27,179 nt of DNA from Diplocarpon mali (GCA_024741835.1 JAENRP010000471.1:1-27179), one strand, 5' to 3'. Positions 9,340-20,200 are shown, counted from the stretch's first letter. Notes: generated by a model not told the origin, from the sequence alone. Numbers and translations: made by a program.

Positions 9340-9790
9340 TTATAAAAGCTCTAAAGCATACCCTTTACTATATTAAGTAGTAGTACTACCTCCTCTTTAA
9401 AGGCGCTATAGGTGCGGGCTAATATAATAGCCTCTTAAGAGGCAAGGAGAGGTCTGCTAGCCTATTAGTAGCTATTGCTTAGCACTATATAATAAATATA
9501 ACGCGTACCAAAGGTGCTATTAAAGTACTAACAATTGAGATTGCTAGTACTCTTGCGTATAATATAACGTACGTACGCGTTATCGCGCTCTATTATAGGC
9601 TTAGGCATATAGCGCATAGTAGGGATAGGGCTCTTAGGTGGCGGCGGCAGCAGCAGGGGTGGCGGCGGCGGCAGGAACGGCGGCAGCGGCTTATTACCTA
9701 GCAGGCGCTAGGAGGACTAGGATAGGGTTCCTACTCCTATAGGAGCGCTAGCAACCTAGCGTAAAGTTAGTATAATATAGGGTATAAGGA
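9340..9790 (-). pseudogene. Antisense Cys-rich frame in the 3' region of element B
   Basis: Between the pol end and the 3' LTR, the minus strand carries a frame of about 150 codons with few, RIP-type stops. From its N-terminal side it has a Pro-run (PLPPFLPPPPPLLLPPPP, from the CCG/CCA repeats at about 9639-9692). A block follows of Tyr/Cys at putative metal-ligand spacings (DNAYVRYIIRKSTSNLNC, then FGTRYIYY). Then comes a charged helix-like piece (ARTYSAFKEEVVLLLNIVKG). RIP converts TGC/TGT to TAC/TAT, so Y-x-x-Y and Y-x-Y may have been Cys clusters. Orientation is opposite to gag-pol. Function unknown. A plus-strand frame is also fairly open here, so strand assignment is tentative. Confidence 0.4.
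9639..9692. repeat. GGC/GCA trinucleotide-rich tract
   Basis: GGCGGC, GCAGCA and CGGCGGCGG units follow one another in an otherwise AT-rich context. They would encode a Pro-rich run on the minus strand or a Gly-rich run on the plus strand. Confidence 0.6.
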
Positions 9791-9849
9791 CTTTAAGGGT
9801 CTTACTTTACAAAGGCGGCCAAGGCTATAATAAGCAGGAGTTCCTTCTA

Positions 9850-9889
9850 TATTTAAAAATTATTAGTATAAAGATAATATTTTTAAATA
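9850..9889. repeat. AT-rich imperfect inverted repeat
   Basis: TATTTAAAAATTATT and ATAATATTTTTAAATA form an approximately 15-bp stem with one mismatch or bulge and a short loop. It lies in the non-coding 3' part of element B. No function is assigned. Confidence 0.45.
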
Positions 9890-10142
9890 ATAAAGGAGGG
9901 TTATTTTTAAAAAAAGGAAAGGAGAACCTTTGTAATAGAAATACTTTATAAGAAGCCTAATAAAGCACTAGCGTAGAATTGCGAAGATTCTTAAGCGCAC
10001 TTATTACCTATAGCAACCCTTCTTATTCTAAAAGGAACGACCTTTAAAAGGGTAGTATATAAGATAGAGCCTCTTTTCCTTATAACTACTATTCTTTCCT
10101 TTATTTTATCTATATAGCTAAGCGATTTTAAGAGCATCGCCT

Positions 10143-10154
10143 AACTAAAGGGTA
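10143..10154 (+). other. Polypurine tract of element B
   Basis: ACTAAAGGGTA ends immediately before the 3' LTR of B. The AAAGGG core is the plus-strand primer candidate. Confidence 0.55.
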
Positions 10155-10351
10155 TATTATATAGAATAGGCAGAGTCTCTACTTATTTTAAAGACCCTTT
10201 ATATAACTCTACTAAGTTATAGACTCTCCCTTTTCTTTCTAAAGTCTTTTTATTATATATATATTAAATAATAATACAATTAATCATCTTTATCCATATT
10301 AGCGAGCCTCCTAAGCGACCTAATGAAGGCCCTCCAGCCGACCGCACTATA
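10155..10351 (+). repeat. 3' LTR of element B
   Basis: The 197-bp partner of 2753-2949. The start is RIP-altered to TATTATATAG (from TGTCGTGCAG), the end is CACTATA. It is followed by the CTATT target duplication at 10352-10356. Confidence 0.93.
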
Positions 10352-10356
10352 CTATT
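10352..10356. repeat. Right target-site duplication of element B (CTATT)
   Basis: Exact copy of 2748-2752. Element A sequence resumes here. Confidence 0.85.
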
Positions 10357-11740
10357 AAAATTAAAATCGGTAAAATAAATTCCCTACTAGCCGGAAGTTA
10401 GTAAATATAGAATATACTTAGTTCATTTAAGGAAGCAGCTTCTATAGGGAGTACCCTTACCCTAGCCCCTAGGGCCGGACCTTCCTCTGCCGCTAAGGGC
10501 AAGAGATAATAATACTATAGTTAAGCTAATTAAGATAAATAAGACTTTTCAAACCCGAACGTCTTATAAAGAATAGTCTTAAGTTTAAAAGAATCCTTAT
10601 AACGCTAAGATCAATCTAATTGACAATTATAAAGCGAGATTAGTAGGATTACTTAAGCTATCTTAGGCCTAAAGATTCTAACTTATTAAAGCTAAGAGAT
10701 AGCTTAGCGCATATATTAGACTATTAAGTGAAAATCTACCTACCTTTAATAAAGTAAGACTTAGCCTCCTTTAGAAGTTGATACAAAGGCGAAACGGACG
10801 AAAATTCAGCTAATTGAAAAGATCACCCCCTTTAATAATAGGACCTTTCTAATATATAAGTAGTAGTTAGCTTTAGTCTAAGACTGATTATAAGTTAATA
10901 CCGACTTATATTTAAATAAGTAAGCTCGCTGAGCCTTTATTTAAAGATTTACTATAGGATAAGCCTAAACGTACCTTAAACCCTAGTACCTTTTAAAGAC
11001 TAACTCCTTTCGAAACTATTAAGAAATAATAGAACTATTAAGTAATTACTTTTTAATTAATTAAAAGGTAGACTTATTTTAATCTACTTTCTATTACCTC
11101 TATATAAGAGAAGCCAGTTATTTTAAAGAAACTTTCCCTTAGTTTTAAGCCTAATTCTAATTAGCTATAATCTAAGGAGAGGTCTTAAGATCTAAGTAGT
11201 TCTTCTTTATATAGAATAAGATTACCCTTTAGCTTAAAGCTACTTGCGCCTTAGCTAAGGCCTTTTAAAGGAAGGATTATACTATTATAGTTAATTAATT
11301 AAATACCCTTAATACTAAATATTAAAGTAACTAACTTCTTAACCTTTCGATTAAAAGCAAGGCGACTTTAATATTATATTAAAAGATATCTAGTTCGCTC
11401 TTTAATAAGACCGCTTGCGGTCTAAGCGCTAGAAGTACCACTTGAGTTTCTAGGCTATTAGCCTTAAAGCCGATTACCCCTTTTCGCTAAGATATGCCAG
11501 ATAAGGCTAGTTCTCTTACTTTGCCTATTAAGTAAGCTACCTACTAGACTTATAGTAAAATAGGTTATTATAAGACTAAGTATCCCTTTATAAGAAAGAT
11601 TAATACTTTAAAAGATATAAAGGAAGCTAATCCGACTTTAGACTTAATTAAGAATAAGGTTAAAATAGAAAAAGATTAGGAAAATAAAGAGGCCTAGGAA
11701 AAGACTCTTACTTAAGCCTACGAAAGTGCGACTTATTAAA
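10357..11740 (+). pseudogene. Element A gag, remainder (broken)
   Basis: The frame from 2466 resumes at 10357 and stays readable to about 10690 (ending near NLIDNYKARLVGLLKL). Further gag-like blocks then appear in neighbouring frames: TKIQLIEKITPFNNRTFLIYK (about 10793-10860), YLNK*AR*AFI*RFTIG and EIIELLSNYFLIN (about 10900-11060), and FYYLYIREASYFKETFP (about 11087-11140). The last resemble the capsid helices of Ty3/Gypsy Gag. The frame changes suggest at least one indel or a programmed shift, which I cannot tell apart. No clear CCHC knuckle is visible before the protease. The stop-rich state is due to TAA/TAG at Gln/Trp positions. Confidence 0.6.
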
Positions 11741-11744
11741 GCTA

Positions 11745-12700
11745 GATCTTAACTCTTTAATAAGAGGAAAGCAATTCCTAATCTCTTATACTATTAATAT
11801 AAATGGACTTAAAGTATTATTATTAGCTTTAGTAGATACTAAAGCCCTTAGTTACCTATTTTTAAATCGTTCCCTTTCTATACGTCTTTTAAAAGCGACT
11901 GGCTTTAAAATTCTTCCTCTTCTAGCCCCTATTCCTATTTATAGATTTTAAAATACTATTTGCGCATAAGCTATATACTATATATGCTTTTACTTAATAA
12001 TTAATAGAAGGCGTATTTATAACTGCCCTTAGGTTATTCTCGACCTTAGCTAATATAATACTATTATTAGAGTTAAATAGATACGCTAATTCTAACTTAA
12101 ACTTAATCTAAAGGAAAACTAATTCGTATAGCCTTTGTATTACCCCTTATCTCCCTAATTTGCAAAGGAAATCGTCATTTATCTTCCCCCTTTTAAAGGA
12201 CTCTGGATCCGATCCGATTATTAAGCTGACGTTAATTGTAAAGAATAGGAAATAGCTATAGATAAAGCTCGATAGATTAATAGAAGATAGTCTTATATTA
12301 ATTTAATAGTTCTAGCTAAGCGTAAGATCCCTATTATTATTACTAAGCCAGCGCCTTTGCTTATAGCTAAGCTAGATCTAGGAAAATAGTCTAATACAAA
12401 TCGATTATAATCTAACCCTATTTGCAAATGCCCTAAAGCTGCGATTCCTATTTGCGAAATTAGTACTAATATCTTTTATTATAATATAAAGCGTAAGGAG
12501 ACTGAGTTCTTTTAAACTAGTATTTATAAAGTGGATAGGATTCTAAAGGAAAGATATAAGCCTAAGAATCCTAATATTGAAAAGCTAATTAATAATCGAC
12601 TCTTAAAATAGTACCGATCTTTAAGATAAGCGTTCTTAAAAAGGGATATAGATACCCTCCCTTCTTATTAGTATTATAATTATAAGATATAGCTAGAAGG
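11745..12700 (+). pseudogene. Element A protease and RT leader of pol (broken)
   Basis: The frame reads KQFLISYTININGLKV then LLLALVDTKALSYLFLNRS, a Gypsy retropepsin segment. The conserved D-T-G-A-S/T active site appears as D-T-K-A-L at 11835-11849 (Asp kept, Gly lost). It is followed by the usual hydrophobic strand (IRLLKATGF). The stretch 12000-12700 is the low-conservation linker to RT, with residual blocks such as KEYLLKNLDKGFIK beginning at about 12760. The protease would cleave the Gag-Pol precursor. Confidence 0.75.
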
Positions 12701-13480
12701 GCCTTTGCCTAACGCCTATTTGCCCCTCTATTACTAATCTATTAAAGAGCTTAAGGTTATAAAGGAGTACTTACTTAAGAATTTAGATAAAGGCTTTATT
12801 AAGATAAGTACTAGCCCCTTTGCTTTACTAGTACTATTTATAAAGAAGGCTAATAGTAGCCTTCGATTTTGCATAGACTACTAGAAGCTAAACGTACTAA
12901 CTTAAAAGGACGCTTACCCGATTCTGAGGATAGACGAGCTTTTAAGGTAGGTATCTAAAGCTAAGATTTTTATAAAATTAGATGTTTAAGCTGCTTTTAA
13001 TCGAATATAAATGGACTTTGAATTAAAGGAATATACTACCTTTCGAATAAGGTACAGATCCTATAAATGCAAAGTTCTTTTATTCGGCCTTTGTAATAGA
13101 CTAGGTACTTACTAATAGTATATAAATGATATTCTTTTAAATTACTTAGATAATTTTTATATAGCATATTTAAATAATATTTTAATTTACTTTAAGAATA
13201 TTAAAGAACACTAGGATTATATTAAAAAGGTACTAAAACGACTCTTAAAGGCTGGCCTTTAAGTAGATATTAAAAAGTGCAAGTTCTATATTACTTAAAC
13301 TTAATATTTCGAATATATTCTAATAATAACCGGGATTGAACTAGACCTTAAAAAGGTTAAGCTACTATGCAATTGGAAATATTTAAAAACTATTACTAAA
13401 GTAAAGTCCTACTTAGGATTTTGCAAGTTCTATTAATAATTTATTTGCAACTTTAGGCTAATTGCTAAACCCCTTTCTAT
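12700..13480 (+). pseudogene. Element A reverse transcriptase (broken)
   Basis: Ty3/Gypsy RT blocks are all present in one frame. They are GFIKISTSPFALLVLFIKKA, SSLRFCIDY*KLNVLT*KDAY (about 12850-12915), KAKIFIKLDV*AAFNRI (about 12958-13010, carrying the first catalytic Asp), EYTTFRIRYRSYKCKVLLFG, and the box IAYLNNILIY where the catalytic pair DD is now NN (YLNN at 13167-13178). Then come KRLLKAGL*VDIKKCKFY and KVKSYLGFCKFY. Both Asp to Asn changes are the G-to-A transitions expected from RIP at TG. The enzyme copied element RNA into cDNA; this copy is inactive both by stops and by active-site loss. Confidence 0.92.
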
Positions 13481-13990
13481 TCTAACCTAATTGATAGTAC
13501 CTTAGAATTAGATAGAAGAGTACCGAATCACTTTTAAAGAGCTTCGCAAGCAGTTGCTCTTGATTTAGCGGATTTACTACTTTAACCTTAACTTACTTAT
13601 AAAGCTGGAAACTAATACTTCTAATAGCGTTATCGCTAGAGTACTTTCTTAGTAATACTCTAATAAGCAATAGTACTTAATTAGCTTCTATTCGTACGTA
13701 CTCTTTAGCTACGAACCTAATTAGGAAATATATAATAAGGAACTCTTTACTATTATTAAATCCTACTATAAATGGAGACCTAAGCTTATATCACTTAAGG
13801 AGCGAGTTAATATTTACTTAAATTACTGCTCCTTTGAGTACTTTATAACTATTAAGGTTCTAACTATAAAATAGTACCAATAGATGGAATTTTTATCTAA
13901 CTTTAATTTTCGAATTATATATACTTTTAATAAAGATAATTAAAAGGCTAATATTTTTAGCTATTAAAAGCAAGATATGCCAATTTATAA
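13480..13990 (+). pseudogene. Element A RNase H domain (broken)
   Basis: It directly follows the RT connection in the same frame. FNLNLLIKLETNTSNSVIARVLS is the first conserved block, with Asp residues now Asn (Gypsy: E/D-T-D-A-S). Next come YEPN*EIYNKELFTIIKSY, the E-block that contacts the second metal-ligand Glu, and KANIFS (Gypsy: K-A-D-x-L-S-R). This domain removes the RNA strand during cDNA synthesis. Confidence 0.85.
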
Positions 13991-14189
13991 ATAAGCAAAG
14001 CTAGATAGCTAATCCTAGGTTCTAATTTCCTTAGCCTAATTAGACCTTTGAATTAATACCGAACTAGCTGAAAAATTTCTCGCCGAATCTGCTAAAAGCA
14101 CCCTTACCCTAATATTAACCGATACTCCTAATTCGACTTTAAATCGACCTAAGGATTCCTTTAATTTGATTAAGAAGCTTTATTAAAAT

Positions 14190-15385
14190 AATTGCAAATC
14201 CTTTTAAGAGATTCGTACTAACCTCCTTAAGAACTACTTTTTAAAAGACAGATTGCTTTACTTTAAAGAGCGTCTTTGTATATGCTATAATACTCTCTTA
14301 TATACTTATCTAATTTAAGAAGCTTATAATCAACCTTTAAGCGCGCACCTTAATAGCTTAAAGACCTATTAGCTACTTACTCTTAAGTATTATTAGATTA
14401 AGATAAGTTCAGACTATAAAAGATTTATTATAAATTGCAAACCTTATCAATTCTTATATTCGAAGACAATTAAATAATAAGGCCTCTTATAGCCCTTTCC
14501 TATTCCTAATTATCTTATATAGCACTTATGCATAGATTTTAAAGACTTCCCTTTTAATAAGTACAGTTTTGATCGAATCCTGGTTTTTATAGACCGACTT
14601 AATAAAAGCGCTATTATAATTCCTTATTAAAAAGATATTAACGCTCAAGGAACTGCTTAATTATTCGTTTAATAGATTTATCGATTTAGCTATACCTTAG
14701 AGACAATTATCTCAGACCAAGGCCCCTAATTCATTTCCTTATTTTAAAAAGAGTTCTATTATATTATTAGTATTAAGATTAAACTCTCTATAGCGTACTA
14801 TAAGAAGACTAATAGTTAAATAGAGATTATAAATAAGTATATTAATTTAAGGCTATAGCCTTTTATTAATTACTATTAAGATAATTAAAGTAAACTAATT
14901 CTATTAATAGATTATACGCAATCGACTCTCCCTTATACTTTAATTAGTATAACCCTATATTAGCTTAAGTATAGAGTTACGCCTTAGATAAGTTAGAACT
15001 AGATCTCTTTAAAAACGTCTAGCTTATAAAAGAGATTGAATTAAGCAAAGGCTAGGCTAGTAGCAAAGAGAATACACGCAGCTTAAGAAGTAGCGAAAGG
15101 CAATATAAAACGCGCCTAAGAGAAAATGCGTAAGTCTATAAATCAATACTAAAGGGAGATTAATTAGAAACCTAAAGATATAGTCTACCTTTTAATAAAA
15201 AATCTTAAGAACTACTGCCTTAATAGGAAACTGGCTAATTAATAGGATAGCCCCTTTAAGGTTTTTAAAAAGGTAGGTAATTTATATTAGATCAAGCTAC
15301 TTATAAGTTCTATAATATATAATATCTTTGCGCTAAAGCTACTATTTAAAGATCTGCAGAACCCTTTACTAAGTTAGGAATAACC
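14190..15385 (+). pseudogene. Element A integrase (broken; chromodomain separated by element C)
   Basis: The HHCC zinc-binding domain is recognisable as EAYNQPLSAHLNSLKTY (about 14320-14370) followed by INCKPYQFLYSKT (second Cys now Tyr). The catalytic core has Asp in LCIDFKDFP (Asp codon 14535-14537), Asp in IISDQGP (codon 14715-14717) and Glu in IEIINKYI (codon 14823-14825). The latter two are separated by exactly 35 residues, the canonical D-x35-E spacing. The C-terminal domain (RKSINQY*REIN, DIVYLLIKNLKN, PFKVFKKVGN, YNIFALKLLFKDLQNP) follows. The frame stops at 15389 because element C is inserted there, and resumes at 23424. Confidence 0.9.
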
Positions 15386-15389
15386 CTAA
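15386..15389. repeat. Left target-site duplication of element C (CTAA, possibly CTAAT)
   Basis: CTAA precedes the left LTR and recurs at 23420-23423; CTAAT is also present on both sides. The base at 15390 can belong either to the LTR or to a 5-bp duplication, so the length is 4 or 5 bp. Confidence 0.7.
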
Positions 15390-15524
15390 TAGTAAAGAGC
15401 ATATATCTATAGCTATATAATAGTGGTTGATTGATCTAAAAGAAGAGGAGAGAAGCTATAGAAGAAGCTCTCATAACCATAGGGTCCGTGCGCCAAAGGC
15501 GCTAGTTACGTAATCCTTATTATA
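15390..15524 (-). repeat. 3' LTR of element C
   Basis: It aligns gap-free with 23285-23419. I count 12 differences in 135 bp, all transitions, mostly A/T in this copy. On the minus strand it starts TATAATAAGG where the partner has TGTGATGGGG. It includes a perfect GCGCC-AAA-GGCGC hairpin (15490-15502). Confidence 0.9.
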
Positions 15525-15545
15525 AGTCCCTCTATAACCAGATTT
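15525..15545 (-). other. Polypurine tract of element C
   Basis: On the minus strand GGTTATAGAGGGACT immediately precedes the 3' LTR. AGAGGGA is the polypurine core. Confidence 0.5.
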
Positions 15546-15699
15546 GCCCTCGAATCTATCGGCCCTTAAGTATATATATTAAAAGAAAGACCTAGGCTCG
15601 ACTCTAGCCTCGAAATAACCGTATGCTCCTGAACTCCCTATTTAGTACCTTGCCTATATATATACTCACCTCCTTGCGAAGTGCACTCCTAAACCTACG

Positions 15700-17260
15700 C
15701 TAGTTAGTTTCTATATTAATATATCGGACCTAACTACTTTCAATAGCCTAGGTCCCTTAACTCTCTTACTATACTCCTAGTACCGAAGGTTGCAGTACTA
15801 ACTCTAACTTTCGCTTCTTGCGAAGCTCTAGAGGCAAAGAATGAATCGATCTACCTACATATATATTTTAATAGATTAGAAGCCTTAATTCCTCTCTAGT
15901 TATTAGATAGGAGTTTCTAAGATAGAAAGGCTTAAGCTGATTAATATAAAAGTGGCAAAGTATAGGTTTTCTATTAATCTAAGCCAAAGTGTATAATCTC
16001 TTATGCTCTCCTCTCTTTCTACTAATAACAAAAGGGCCTCTTTATAAAGGTCGCAACTTCTGTCCTATAGTAGTATAGTTGTAGAGTATAGCTATTGATC
16101 TAATTAGGAGGTTTATCTTCTTCCCTTAGAATCGTACGTTATAGTACTCCTTTCTCTTCTGCCTTTATAGGTTTAAAGCCAAACTCACTTTAATTAGCTA
16201 GTCTTAGCATCTTTTAATATACTTAAGTATAGCATTGCTCTATTCTTTATCTTTATTCGAATCTACTACCTATAGTTCTTTTGGAAAACCTATACTATTT
16301 AAATCTGCGTAAATTGTCTAAGCGTAGTAAGCTAGGAATGCTAAGTCAACTTCAGATCTAAGTTAGTATCCTCGCTAGATATAGTAAAAGGAGTATCTTA
16401 AGAAGCCTATTTCTTTAAGATTTACTTTAAATACTACCTTTTGCAGTTGTAGCTTATAGTTAGGTCCGGTCTTTGCTATAGCTTGCTATATAATATCGAT
16501 AGCCTTCTTACTTATTCCTATACTCTTCTTTAAAGCTAAAGGGGAATTCACCTATAGTACTCCCCTCCTTTTAATATAGTCTTGCATAGCCTCTTTAAAG
16601 TGGCTACTTAAATTGACATAAAACCTAATTGGAATACCATCGGATTAAAATAGGATGTCCAAATACCTCCTAATGTTTAGCAAGTCTGCGTTCAAGCAAG
16701 GGTATACTTAAATAAAGCGTAAGAAGTAATTAATAATAATTAATAGATAGCGATACTCTTCTAGGAGCTTTAGAAAAGGTCTATAGAAGTCTGTATTAAG
16801 TAGTTCTATAGGCGTAGAGATAATAATCTTAGATAAGGGACTGCTTCTTTGCGCAAGGCCGTGTTTAGCGTATTTCAAGCACTTTGCGATATATAGAGTA
16901 GTATCTTAAACTATAGTAGGCTAGTAGATATATCAGAGCTTTCTTAGCGTAATAGTAATAGCAAAGTGCCTACCTTTATTATAAGCCTTTGATAGGGCTT
17001 ATGCAACTTATTTAGCAATTAAGCAAGTCTTATATACCCCTCTTTAATAGAACTAGAGAATATCTTATTCCTATTTATACTTAGCTGCCTTACTTTAAAG
17101 ACTGCGCTTTCTAATTCTATTAGAGTCCTTTGAGAACCGGTAGTAGATTAGAAGTTAAGCTACCTTTAAGTATTAAAGTGACTTGCAGTATACTTCTGCA
17201 GCATCCTTAATCTCAACTTCTATAGCCTAAGATGATAGTATATTCCGGCTGTTTATAAAA
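15700..17260 (-). pseudogene. Element C integrase and C-terminal region of pol (inactivated)
   Basis: The zinc-binding part leads into YIAKCLKYAKHGLAQRSSPL. The core reads IELLNTDFYRPFLKLL (first catalytic Asp), then FYVNLSSHFKEAMQDYI, where the second catalytic Asp is now Asn (Gypsy: D-x-G-S-x-F). Thirty-six positions on, the catalytic Glu is now Lys (GISKKAIDII), so a D-x35-E has become N-x35-K through two RIP-type transitions. Downstream are YWLR-like GY*LRSEVDLAFLAYYA, then KRLYTLA*INRKPI, LCHFYINQLKPFYLRNSYL and GRSIHSLPLELRKKRKLELVL, a typical integrase tail. I see no chromodomain. There are few stops over the core. Confidence 0.85.
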
Positions 17261-18160
17261 GGATTCTCCTATAATATTATAAATAGTATAATCGGCAAAC
17301 CTACGTAAGGGGAGACGGGCTAAAAAAGCGTATAGTACCTCCTACTAAGTATAGCTAAGGTGGCTATAAGCGTAATATCTTCCTTTTGCTTCCCGGCAAG
17401 CTCCTTAGTCTGCGAAAGGCTGAATATTAAGCAGGTGACCTAGATACTAGCTTGCATTAGGCGTTTATACCCCTCTATACTATCCTTCTACCTTTAAATA
17501 AATGCCCCTAGGTCTGACTGCTCGTCCTTATAGTAGATCAGATCTAGGTCCTTAAGATAATTATCCCTTAGGAATATAGTCTTAAATAAGGCATCTGCCG
17601 CCTTATTTCGCTTTCTTACGATATATTAGATGCTAATATTTAAAAGATATAGTTCCGACGCCTATCTTGCGTAAATTCCTTTATACTAAGTACTAGAGTT
17701 TAGGAAATAGGTAAGAGGCTTATAATCTATATAGATTATCCCTTTCTACAAATGCCTAAATATATGATAATATTTGCGGCAAAACTCTATAATAGTAAGG
17801 AGTTCCCTTTTAAAGGTTCTATAGTTGCGCTAGGTTTGTATAAAAGTGAAGCTGTTATAGAGGAGAGGAAGCATCTTCTTCTTAATAGGTCTTTGCTATA
17901 AGATAATATAGCCTTTTATAAAGCTTAACGTATTTAAGTGTATAGTTATTAGGAACTCTAGGTCATATCCGTTTCTTTTAATAGTGCTTGAGTATAAATC
18001 CTAAAGTAGGCTAAACGATAGCTTCTTAAGTTCCTCTTACCTTTAAGGCACCTTCCTAGTAAGCCTATTTAAGGGCTAAGAGATCTTTATAAAGTTCTTT
18101 ACTTAAGGGCAAGTGATCTGTATTACTTTAAGGAAGCCTTTTACTTCTAAGGCGTTCTAT
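17260..18160 (-). pseudogene. Element C RNase H domain (inactivated)
   Basis: On the minus strand the frame includes KKMLPLLYNSFTFIQT*RNY, TFKRELLTIIEFCRKYYHIF (E-block) and KGIIYIDYKPLTYFLNSST (Gypsy: T-D-H-K-P-L). It ends with ASELYLLNISI*YIV and RKRNKAADALFKT (Gypsy: G-x-x-N-x-x-A-D-A-L-S-R). These blocks are well preserved and in the correct order after RT. A linker of about 300 bp follows before the integrase zinc domain. It degrades the RNA strand of the cDNA hybrid in an active element. Confidence 0.88.
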
Positions 18161-19500
18161 AGTATAGGCTAGGATTTGATTTTCCCTGCTCTCTCGAATT
18201 TGATTATCGTCTTTCCTCTCGCCTTATGCCTTACTCTAAGCACTAGGACCTCTTCTATAAAGAGTGTACACTTTTTAAAAGATAGCTTTAGCTATGACTA
18301 TAGGAGCCTAGGAAGTAGGTGATCCCTAAGGAACTCGAAAGCTATCTCGAAATCTGGGAAGCCTTTAAATATATTATCTATATAGAATATCAAGGGTAGT
18401 AGTTTTATAGCTTCTCCTTCTAGCTATAGTAAGAATAGGGATGGCTTAGAGTCGTTAACTCCTAATACAGCTCCCTCCTTTGACTGGGAAATTGATTTAA
18501 GTACGATCTTTATCAGTTCTATTATATGAAAAGCTAAGCTCTTGCAACCTTGCGGCATGCGGGTTAGCTAGAGTTGCTTGTATTTAAGGGCTAAGAATGC
18601 GTAGTAGTGCTTATGCGAAGAGTAGATATCTACTGATTAATACGCATGCTTTAGGTCGAACTATAGGAAGACCTTATAAGCTAGATTAGACAGATACTCG
18701 TAGTATTCTTGCATAGAGACTATGCTATAACCTAGTGTAATCTCTTTAATTCTCGAATAGTTAAATATGGTTCTGTACTCTCTTGCAGCTGCTTAGGACT
18801 TTATATTCTTCTTAATTATATATAGATAAGAGTTCCAATCGGATAGACGCCTATTGCTTAGCTTTGTACTTTTAAAAACGCCGCACTTAATTCCTTTATC
18901 TATTGTCTTATTTAGCTATGCAAGCTTCCTAGGCGCATATCTCTTTATAGTATTATCTACTATTAACTAAGCGTCTTCTGGGATTCTGACTTTATAGATA
19001 TATAAGTTGATATAAGGTAAGTCTTTAAGACTTATGGAATTGACTTGATAATATATATAAAGGAGCTATTGCACTGCTCTTAGCTACTTAAGGGATATGC
19101 AAGATTTAAAGCTTAATGCTAATAACTTCACCTAAGCTTTTAGGATATTATTTAAGACTTCTTTTAAAGGCAGTTATATAACCCTGCGCTTTGTATAATA
19201 TCTTGGATTCTTCGTTAGGCTGCTAACGCTTATATAATTTGACGATATGGCTAAGAGGCCTAGCGGAGTTAGAGGTTGTAGTGTGATTTTAGCACTTTAA
19301 GATCCTAAGTAGTTACTCTTAGCTTATAGTAGAATATATTCCTTTCTAGGTTAGAGTAGCTTTAGTAGGGCTAATGACTTGTCTGTTTTAATTCCCTTAT
19401 AATCAGATTCGCCCTTGAATCTGCTAGATGCTAGGTTTAGCATTATAGTATTTATAACGCCCTCTATAGGGCGTTTTAAGCAATTCAGTTTTTTGACTTA
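18160..19500 (-). pseudogene. Element C reverse transcriptase (inactivated)
   Basis: The minus-strand frame contains CFDLKHAY*-like FDLKHAY*SVDIYSSHKHYY (about 18600-18660), LTRMPQGCKSLAFHIIELIK (the R-x-P-Q-G block) and FYIDNIFKGFPDFEIAFEF, the active-site box. The box reads YIDN at 18373-18384, so the second catalytic Asp is changed to Asn. LRDHLLPRL and LKLSFKKCTLFIEEVLVL follow (about 18230-18340). The N-terminal fingers lie between about 18750 and 19300. Stops are sparse. The arrangement matches Gypsy elements in which RT and protease are separated by a linker (about 19300-19780). Confidence 0.87.
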
Positions 19501-19769
19501 GCTATAGTATATAGTGTCTTTAGTTTAGTTATCGACTCTAAGTCTGATGTGTCTATATCTTCTTTAGACTTAGATAAGGTATCGCTATCTTATTCTTTGT
19601 CTATTGTTCCTTAATCTAAGTTGCTATTGTCAAACTTGATTATAAGGTTCTTTATACTCCTTTATAAAATAGTCTTTAAATGCAGAATAAGGTTTAAGGG
19701 TTTGGATGGTGCGTAAAGAGGCCCTTAAAGAGTTATAGGCTTCTCTATACCAATTCCTCCTTTTATAAT

Positions 19770-20200
19770 AAGGGAGCTTTTGCAGATGTCCATTTTTGCT
19801 GAGACTGCGTATAACTAAGGGAGTCCTAGTAAGAGACTTAACTCTATATCCTTTAGGCTAGTGCTAGGTTGTATAAATGAGTAGACCTTTTGCTATATAC
19901 CCTTGACTCCTATATTAAAGGAGATAAAGCTATCTAGGTGATGCATTTATCTATTTGTTGTGCTATAGCTAACTTTAGAGAAGCCTTGCGAATTTAGTAT
20001 CTCTTTCTTTAATCTCAACTTCTGCTATATAGCAGGTGATATAATTAGGATATCAGACCCTTGATCTATAAAGTATATATTAAGTGGTAAATTGATAATA
20101 ACTGCCTTTCTGCCTTTTTTAATTCTAACTGCTATTAGGATCTTCTATGCCTTATTATTTAGATGAATCCGAGGGGCAATTTGCGCTAACTGAGCTCTAA
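19770..20200 (-). pseudogene. Element C aspartic protease (inactivated)
   Basis: On the minus strand NLPLNIYFIDQGSDILIISP carries a retropepsin active-site segment D-x-G-S-D (20049-20066), with Gln rather than the usual Thr/Ser. About 85 residues on, a block LLLGLP*LYAVSAKMDI (about 19785-19835) matches the conserved I-L-G-x-P-W-L segment near the C-terminus of fungal Gypsy proteases. The active-site Asp and Gly are preserved. It would mature the Gag-Pol precursor. Confidence 0.78.

Larger units (their letters stand above)
2753..10351 (+). mobile_element. Element B: Ty1/Copia LTR retrotransposon, RIP-degraded, inserted in gag of element A
   Basis: This 7599-bp element has 197-bp direct LTRs (2753-2949 and 10155-10351) and CTATT target duplications. 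The internal order is a half-tRNA primer site, gag, protease, integrase, reverse transcriptase and RNase H. Integrase before reverse transcriptase is the hallmark of Copia (Pseudoviridae-type) elements. About 1.4 kb between the RNase H end and the 3' LTR holds low-complexity DNA and a Cys-rich antisense frame. All frames are broken by TAA/TAG. Confidence 0.92.

Noticed and set aside
2753..10351. The 197-bp and other direct repeats as a CRISPR or satellite array
   Set aside because: Each repeat occurs only twice, bounds a retrotransposon with target duplications, and has no regular spacers.
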